This document shows, piece by piece, positions 59,482 through 64,000 of a stretch of 64,000 bases of DNA. The translations under genes were made by a program, and so were the position numbers. Source of the DNA: Dickeya dianthicola NCPPB 453 (GTDB taxonomy: Bacteria > Pseudomonadota > Gammaproteobacteria > Enterobacterales > Enterobacteriaceae); assembly GCF_000365305.1 (NCBI RefSeq), contig NZ_CM001841.1:2385512-2449511 (forward strand), in the 5' to 3' direction. Below the pieces are notes generated by a model. It had not been told where the DNA came from. It did no database searches and saw only the letters and a program-made list of their open reading frames with translations. Within the stretch, counting starts at the first letter, position 1, and each line of letters opens with the position of its first letter.

Positions 59482-60738
59482 TTAACGCTGCGCCAGCGTC
59501 AATCCGTCCAGATCGATATCCGGCGTTCGGCCGGCCATCACGTCCGCAACGATACGCCCGACGCCTGCCGCCTGCGTCCAGCCGTTGGAGCCCTGCCCGC
59601 AAGCCAGAAACAGCCCGGCTATCGGCGTAGCGCCCACATAACCGGGGCCGTCCGGCGTCATCGGGCGCAGGCCGCACCAGCGCTGCGCCGTCTGATAGTC
59701 GCCCGCGCCCGGAAACAGCCGCTGCGCCACGCTCGCCACGAAGGCGCTTTTCTTTTCGTCCGGCTGGGTGCTGAAATCGGAAATTTCGGCAATCCCCGCC
59801 GCCCGCAATTGGTTCCCCAACCGGGCGATCATCACCTTATGATGCTCGTACATCACGCACACCTGCGGCGCGGCGGTGTCGTCAACGATCGGCAGCGTCA
59901 CCGAATACCCTTTCACCGGATAAATCGGCAGCCGGATGTCCACCTGACGCAGCAAAGGCACCGACGCGCACCCCAGCGCCACCACCACCGCATCCGCCGT
60001 TAGCACACCGGCAGCGGTTTCCACGCCGGTCACCCGTCTGTGGTCGTCGCTCGCCCGCAGACGTTCGATCGGGGTATTGAAATGGAAACGCACGCCGCGT
60101 TGCTGCAACACCGCCGCCAGTTGCCGGGTAAACAGCGCGCAGTCGCCGGCTTCGTCATCCGGCAGATAGAGGCCGCCGCTCAGCGGTGCGTCCGCCTGCG
60201 AGAGCGCCGGCTCAATCTGTGTCACCGCCTGACGGTCCACCAGCCGGTGATTGACGCCAAACTGCGTCAACACCTGCGACGCATGGTGCGCCATCGCCAG
60301 TTCCTGTTCGTTGCCGAACAGTTGCAGCACCCCCAGCGACGACTGGGCGTAATCCAGCCCCAGCTCATTTCGCAACTGGTGCAGGCACTGCTGGCTGTAG
60401 TGGGCGATACGCTGCATCCGACTTTTGTTGGCGCGATAGGCGTCCAGCCGGCAGTTGCGGGCAAAACGCCATAGCCACTGCCACTGCGCCGGGCTAAGCG
60501 CCGGGCGCCATGTGAGCGGTGCCTGCGCCACGAACAGCCAGCGGAATGCCTTGAGCAACATGCCGGGCGATGCCCAGGGACCGGCGAAACCGGGACAAAT
60601 GCCGCCCGCGTTGGCGAAACTGGCCTCCAGCGCCGGACCGGGCTGGCGGTCGATCACCTCAACCTCAAACCCTTGCTGATGCAAATACCAGGCACTGGTG
60701 ACCCCCACCACGCCGGCGCCAAGTACCATCACTTTCAT
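59482..60738 (-). CDS. DadA-like FAD-dependent D-amino-acid dehydrogenase
   Basis: 418 aa. The N-terminal dinucleotide fold VLGAGVVGVTSAWYLHQQGFEVEVID, then PGPALEASFANAGGICPGF, and the C-terminal MTPDGPGYVGATPIAGLFLACGQGSNGWTQAAG are typical of the DadA small-subunit family. It oxidises D-amino acids or related imino acids, passing electrons to the respiratory chain. The start overlaps the stop of the M20 gene upstream by four bases, so both belong to one operon. It may be a D-amino-acid or D-hydroxyproline enzyme rather than the housekeeping DadA. Confidence 0.88.
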   Translation of the reverse strand: MKVMVLGAGVVGVTSAWYLHQQGFEVEVIDRQPGPALEASFANAGGICPGFAGPWASPGMLLKAFRWLFVAQAPLTWRPALSPAQWQWLWRFARNCRLDAYRANKSRMQRIAHYSQQCLHQLRNELGLDYAQSSLGVLQLFGNEQELAMAHHASQVLTQFGVNHRLVDRQAVTQIEPALSQADAPLSGGLYLPDDEAGDCALFTRQLAAVLQQRGVRFHFNTPIERLRASDDHRRVTGVETAAGVLTADAVVVALGCASVPLLRQVDIRLPIYPVKGYSVTLPIVDDTAAPQVCVMYEHHKVMIARLGNQLRAAGIAEISDFSTQPDEKKSAFVASVAQRLFPGAGDYQTAQRWCGLRPMTPDGPGYVGATPIAGLFLACGQGSNGWTQAAGVGRIVADVMAGRTPDIDLDGLTLAQR

Positions 60739-61937
60739 GCGATACCTCCTGTGAGCGGCAGTTCCTGACGTACCAGTTCCACCCAGTAACGCACCCCGAC
60801 CGGGATCAGCGCATCGTTGAAATCGTAATGCGGGGTATGCAGTGGTCGGCCGTGCGCGTCGTCGTCAGCGCCATTGCCTGCCATGATGAACGCGCCGGGG
60901 CGCTGTTCCAGCAAATAAGCGAAATCCTCCGCCCCCAGCAACGGCGTCATCTCGCCGTCGACCGCGTCCGCGCCGGACACCCGCTCGGCGGCCTGCTTCG
61001 CACGCCCGGCCATCTCCCGCTCGTTAACCAGCACCGGATATTGAAATTCGTAATTGACCTCCGCTGTCGCGCCAAACGCCTGCGCGCTGTGCTGCGCCAG
61101 TACGGTCAACCGTTTGGCCAGTAACTCGCGGATAGCCGGTGAATAACTGCGTCCGGTGCCAGTCACGGTAACGCGCTCGGGGATAACGTTGGGTGCCAGC
61201 GGATCGCCGCCACCGATATGCCCGACGCTCAACACCGCCGCCTCCATCGCCGGCACGTTGCGGCTGACCACGGTCTGCAACGCCAATACAAACTGTGCGG
61301 CGGGCAGCGTCGGGTCAATTGACAGGTGCGCGCCGGAACCACCGTGGCCGCCGGTGCCGCAGAACACCACCCGCCAGCTATCACTGGCGCACAGCATCGG
61401 CCCGCTGCGCAACGAAAAACGCCCTAGCGCGATGCCGGGTTTGTTATGCAACCCGAACAGGCGCTGGCACGGGAAGCGGCTCAGCAGGCCATCGTCGAGC
61501 ATCGCCCGCGCGCCGCCCAGCCCCTCTTCGGCAGGCTGGAAGATGAAATGCACCGTTCCGGCGAAATCCGGATGGCGGGACAGCAGCCACGCCGCGCCCA
61601 GCAACATGGCGGTATGGCCGTCATGACCACAGGCGTGCATCTTGCCGTCGTACACCGAGGCATGCGGCAGGCCGGTTTTCTCTTGCAGGCGCAGCGCATC
61701 CATATCGGCGCGCAGGCCGATCACCCCCTCGCCCGGCTGTTTCCCGCGCAGTGTCCCCACCACGCCGGTGCCGCCGATGCCGGTAGACACCTCCAGCCCC
61801 CACTCACGCAATTTCTCCGCCACCAGCGCCGCGGTGCCGAACTCCTCAAAACCGATTTCCGGGTGCTGGTGAATATGGCGGCGGATCCCGGTCAGTACCG
61901 GAATTATCTGCCGCAGCGTCTGTTCATAGTCCGCCAT
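60735..61937 (-). CDS. M20-family metal-dependent amidohydrolase
   Basis: 400 aa from MADYEQTLRQIIPVL; the start at 61937 has GAGGG upstream. Motifs HQHPEIGFEEFGTAALV, ALRADMDAL, HACGHDGHTAMLLGAAWLL and FIFQPAEEGLGGARAML match the AmaB/HipO/IAA-amino-acid hydrolase group. Metal ligands (Cys/His in ACGHDGH, Glu in AEEG, His in the C-terminal LHTPHYDF) are present. It cleaves N-acyl or amide bonds of amino-acid conjugates. It is followed by the DadA-like gene with a four-base overlap. An 8-bp repeat array lies about 40 bases upstream. Confidence 0.92.
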   Translation of the reverse strand: MADYEQTLRQIIPVLTGIRRHIHQHPEIGFEEFGTAALVAEKLREWGLEVSTGIGGTGVVGTLRGKQPGEGVIGLRADMDALRLQEKTGLPHASVYDGKMHACGHDGHTAMLLGAAWLLSRHPDFAGTVHFIFQPAEEGLGGARAMLDDGLLSRFPCQRLFGLHNKPGIALGRFSLRSGPMLCASDSWRVVFCGTGGHGGSGAHLSIDPTLPAAQFVLALQTVVSRNVPAMEAAVLSVGHIGGGDPLAPNVIPERVTVTGTGRSYSPAIRELLAKRLTVLAQHSAQAFGATAEVNYEFQYPVLVNEREMAGRAKQAAERVSGADAVDGEMTPLLGAEDFAYLLEQRPGAFIMAGNGADDDAHGRPLHTPHYDFNDALIPVGVRYWVELVRQELPLTGGIA

Positions 61938-61980
61938 GTCGTGTTCCCTCTGGTCTGCGCCTGCCGACGGCGGGCGCAAC

Positions 61981-62068
61981 GGTTAAGCGGTTAAGCGGTT
62001 AAGCGGTTAAGCGGTTAAGCGGTTAAGCGGTTAAGCGGTTAAGCGGTTAAGCGGTTAAACGGTTAAAA
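61981..62068. repeat. Octamer tandem repeat array (GGTTAAGC)n
   Basis: Nine perfect copies of GGTTAAGC at 61981-62052 are followed by two degenerate copies to 62068. The array covers the SDR stop codon (62063-62065) and the space before the M20 gene's ribosome site. Such simple repeats slip easily. Confidence 0.97.
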
Positions 62069-62842
62069 AGTGCCCGGATAGCTGCCGCCGTCGATCAGCC
62101 AATTCTGCCCGGTGATGAACGCCGCCTGCCGTGAGCACAGGAACGCGCAGGCGGCACCGAACTCTTCCGGCTGCCCGTAACGCCCGGCCGGGTTGGCCGC
62201 AGCCCGCTCCTGATGCAGTTGCTCATAGGATTTGCCGGTCTGCGCCACCAGCGACTGAATGTGCTGCCACTGGCCGTCGGTATCGAAGATGCCCGGCAGA
62301 ATATTGTTAATCGTGACGTTGTCACGTACTACCGTGCGGGACAGCCCGGCGACAAAACCGGTCAGCCCCGAGCGGGCGCTGTTCGACAGCCCCAGCTCCA
62401 GTTGCGAGATCTTGACGCTGCGGGAGGTGATGTTGACGATGCGCCCGAAGCCGCGCTGACGCATGCCATCCACCGTCAAACGCATCATTTCGATGGGGCC
62501 GAGCATCATGCCGTCGAGCGCCTCCAGCCAGTGCTGGCGCGTCCAGTGACGAAAATCGCCCGGCGCGGGGCCACTGGCGTTGTTGATGAGAATGTCCGGC
62601 TGCGGACAAGCCGCCAGCGCCGCCTGCCGCCCTTCGTCGCGAGTAATATCCGCCACCACCGCCTGCGGGCGCACGCCGACCGCCTGTTCGATTTCATCCT
62701 GCGCCTGACGCAGCGCAACCTCGGTGCGCGCCAGCAGCGTGACCTGCACGCCCTCCTGCGCCAGTTGGCGGCCAACGGCTTTACCCAACCCCCGGCTGCC
62801 GCCCCATACCAGTGCCCGCCTGCCGACGATACCCAAATCCAT
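62063..62842 (-). CDS. SDR-family protein lacking the catalytic YxxxK
   Basis: 259 aa with the Rossmann glycine motif (WGGSRGLGKAVG), NNASG and ITSRS, all typical of short-chain dehydrogenases. Where classical members have YxxxK, this protein reads LGLSNSARSGLTGF, so both the Tyr and Lys are absent. The C-terminus FITGQNWLIDGGSYPGTF is normal. It may use another catalytic set or act as a binding protein; a divergent SDR subfamily with this sequence exists. It lies 13 bases after the ABC gene in the same direction. Confidence 0.85.
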   Translation of the reverse strand: MDLGIVGRRALVWGGSRGLGKAVGRQLAQEGVQVTLLARTEVALRQAQDEIEQAVGVRPQAVVADITRDEGRQAALAACPQPDILINNASGPAPGDFRHWTRQHWLEALDGMMLGPIEMMRLTVDGMRQRGFGRIVNITSRSVKISQLELGLSNSARSGLTGFVAGLSRTVVRDNVTINNILPGIFDTDGQWQHIQSLVAQTGKSYEQLHQERAAANPAGRYGQPEEFGAACAFLCSRQAAFITGQNWLIDGGSYPGTF

Positions 62843-62854
62843 ATCAATAACCTC

Positions 62855-64000
62855 TTATGCGTTAACCACAGAGAAACGGCCGGGCGGCGTGAGCGGCTGC
62901 CGCCCCGGTACGGAGTCCAGCAGCAGGCGAGTATAAGGATGCTGCGGCTGCCGCCAGATTTGCTGGCAATCGCCGCTTTCCACACACTCGCCGTGCTGCA
63001 TCACCATCACCCGGTCGGCGATGTAGCGCACCACGGACAAATCATGCGAAATGAACAACAGCGACAGCCCCATTTCGCTTTTTAGCTCCACCAGCAAATT
63101 GAGGATTTGCGCCTGAATCGACACATCCAGCGCCGATACCGGCTCGTCACAAATCACCAGCGACGGGTTGACCACCAGTGCGCGCGCAATGCCGATGCGC
63201 TGACGCTGGCCGCCGGAGAACTCGTGCGGATAACGCTGGAGGCTGCTCTGCGGCAGCCGAACCCGTTCCAGCGCCTGACTGATCAACCGCTGACGCTGCG
63301 CGCGCCGGGTCACGCCATGTACAATCAGCGGCCGTTCCAGAATGCGCTGGACGTCGTGACGCGGGTTGAGCGACGCGTACGGATCCTGAAAAATCATCTG
63401 CACCCGGCGGCGCAGCGGCTGCAACTGCCGCTCGTTCAGAGGGGTAATATCCTGGCCGTCAAACAGCATCCGGCCTGCGGCAACGGGCAGCAGACGCAGA
63501 ATGGTCTTCGACAGCGTCGATTTTCCGCAACCGGACTCCCCCACCAGCCCCAGCGTTTCACCGGGATAAATGTCCAGCGAGATATCCTTCACCGCGGTGA
63601 CGACACCCTGCGGCGTGGCGTAGCGGGTATGCACCCGATGCAGCGACAGCAGCGGCGCCCGCGTGGTATCCGGTGGCGGAACACTACGCAGCGGCGGCGT
63701 CACCACCGTCACCTGCCCGGCGTCGCCGTTATCCGGATGACGGATCTCCGGCAGGCGCTGCCGCCGGTAGTGCAGGTCACCGGCCAGATGCAGTGACGTC
63801 GCCAGCAAGCCACGGGTATAGGGGTGCTGCGGTTGCTGGAACAACACCTCGGTTGACGCCTCTTCCACCTTGCGCCCGCCGACCATCACCGCCACACGGT
63901 CCGCCCACTGCTCCACCACCCCCAGGTCGTGGGTGATCAGCAGCAGGCTCATCGACAACTCGCGCCGCAGTTGATCCAGCAGCGCCAGAATCTGCGCCTG
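62855..64000 (-). CDS. Fused dual-ATPase of a peptide-type ABC transporter, 5'-partial
   Basis: The frame continues beyond the right edge without a start, so only the C-terminal 381 codons are seen. The end of a first ATPase unit (QAQILALLDQL, LLLITHDLGVVEQWADRVAVM, HPYTRGLLA) is followed by a complete second unit: Walker A GESGCGKSTLSK, Q-loop MIFQDPYASLNPR, signature FSGGQRQRIGIARAL, Walker B LVICDEPVSALD and LFISHDLSVV. This arrangement matches GsiA-like proteins, which energise uptake of oligopeptides, glutathione or related solutes. It is the first visible gene of the metabolic set. Confidence 0.95.
   Translation of the reverse strand, partial: QAQILALLDQLRRELSMSLLLITHDLGVVEQWADRVAVMVGGRKVEEASTEVLFQQPQHPYTRGLLATSLHLAGDLHYRRQRLPEIRHPDNGDAGQVTVVTPPLRSVPPPDTTRAPLLSLHRVHTRYATPQGVVTAVKDISLDIYPGETLGLVGESGCGKSTLSKTILRLLPVAAGRMLFDGQDITPLNERQLQPLRRRVQMIFQDPYASLNPRHDVQRILERPLIVHGVTRRAQRQRLISQALERVRLPQSSLQRYPHEFSGGQRQRIGIARALVVNPSLVICDEPVSALDVSIQAQILNLLVELKSEMGLSLLFISHDLSVVRYIADRVMVMQHGECVESGDCQQIWRQPQHPYTRLLLDSVPGRQPLTPPGRFSVVNA

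Noticed and set aside
61981-62068. CRISPR-like array
   Set aside because: The units are contiguous octamers without spacers and there are no cas genes; it is a simple tandem repeat.

Overview
The window reads as chromosomal DNA of a soft-rot enterobacterium of the genus Dickeya. The evidence is a complete Hrp1-type type III secretion cluster in the order known from Dickeya/Pectobacterium/Erwinia, a glycine-rich HrpN harpin of Dickeya size (340 aa), and a hecB-hecA two-partner secretion/CDI locus beside the hrp genes. The species cannot be fixed from the sequence alone.

Layout. (1) 1-7.3 kb is an accessory region downstream of hecA: an orphan CdiA-CT fragment cut by the left edge, a GC-rich stretch with a lox-like inverted repeat, a ParDE toxin-antitoxin pair, a CHC2 zinc-finger/tyrosine-recombinase fusion, an XRE regulator, a SymE-like protein, a KptA RNA 2'-phosphotransferase, an orphan CdiA C-terminus with its own putative immunity gene, and a symE remnant. 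(2) 7.3-21.1 kb is the contact-dependent inhibition/adhesin locus: immunity gene, 3839-aa HecA/CdiA and HecB/CdiB. The orphan CdiA fragment shares a collinear, nearly identical 1.2 kb block with hecA, so toxin tips could be exchanged by recombination. (3) 21.5-53.7 kb is the hrp cluster: hrpN; hrpF-G-hrcC-T-V; hrpA-B-hrcJ-D-E; hrpS; hrpXY; hrpL; hrpJ-hrcV-hrpQ-hrcN-hrpO-P-hrcQ-R-S-T-U. I could read four HrpL (hrp-box) promoters and one sigma-54 promoter. They fit the known cascade HrpX/HrpY -> HrpS + RpoN -> HrpL -> structural operons. (4) Between the hrpF and hrpA operons sits an 8.6 kb insert (26.77-35.3 kb). It holds what I recognise as a RADAR anti-phage system (RdrA ATPase and RdrB adenosine deaminase), a GHSRG-type hydrolase and an MltB-like lytic transglycosylase. 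rdrA carries an in-frame TAA after which the frame stays open for 69 codons up to rdrB. (5) 53.9-57.7 kb holds an SbmA/BacA-type transporter and a methyl-accepting chemotaxis protein. (6) 57.7-64.0 kb is a minus-strand metabolic gene set: DapA-family lyase, TetR regulator, DadA-like oxidase, M20 amidohydrolase, an SDR protein lacking the usual YxxxK, and a fused peptide-type ABC ATPase cut by the right edge.

Themes. The window concentrates contact-dependent weapons (CDI, T3SS) with phage defence and toxin-antitoxin modules. Short tandem repeats of 15-17 bp in three or four copies recur in intergenic DNA, especially around the hrp operons, with an 8-bp repeat array near the right end. No tRNA, rRNA, CRISPR array or complete insertion sequence was seen, and dspE/dspF/hrpW are not in the window.
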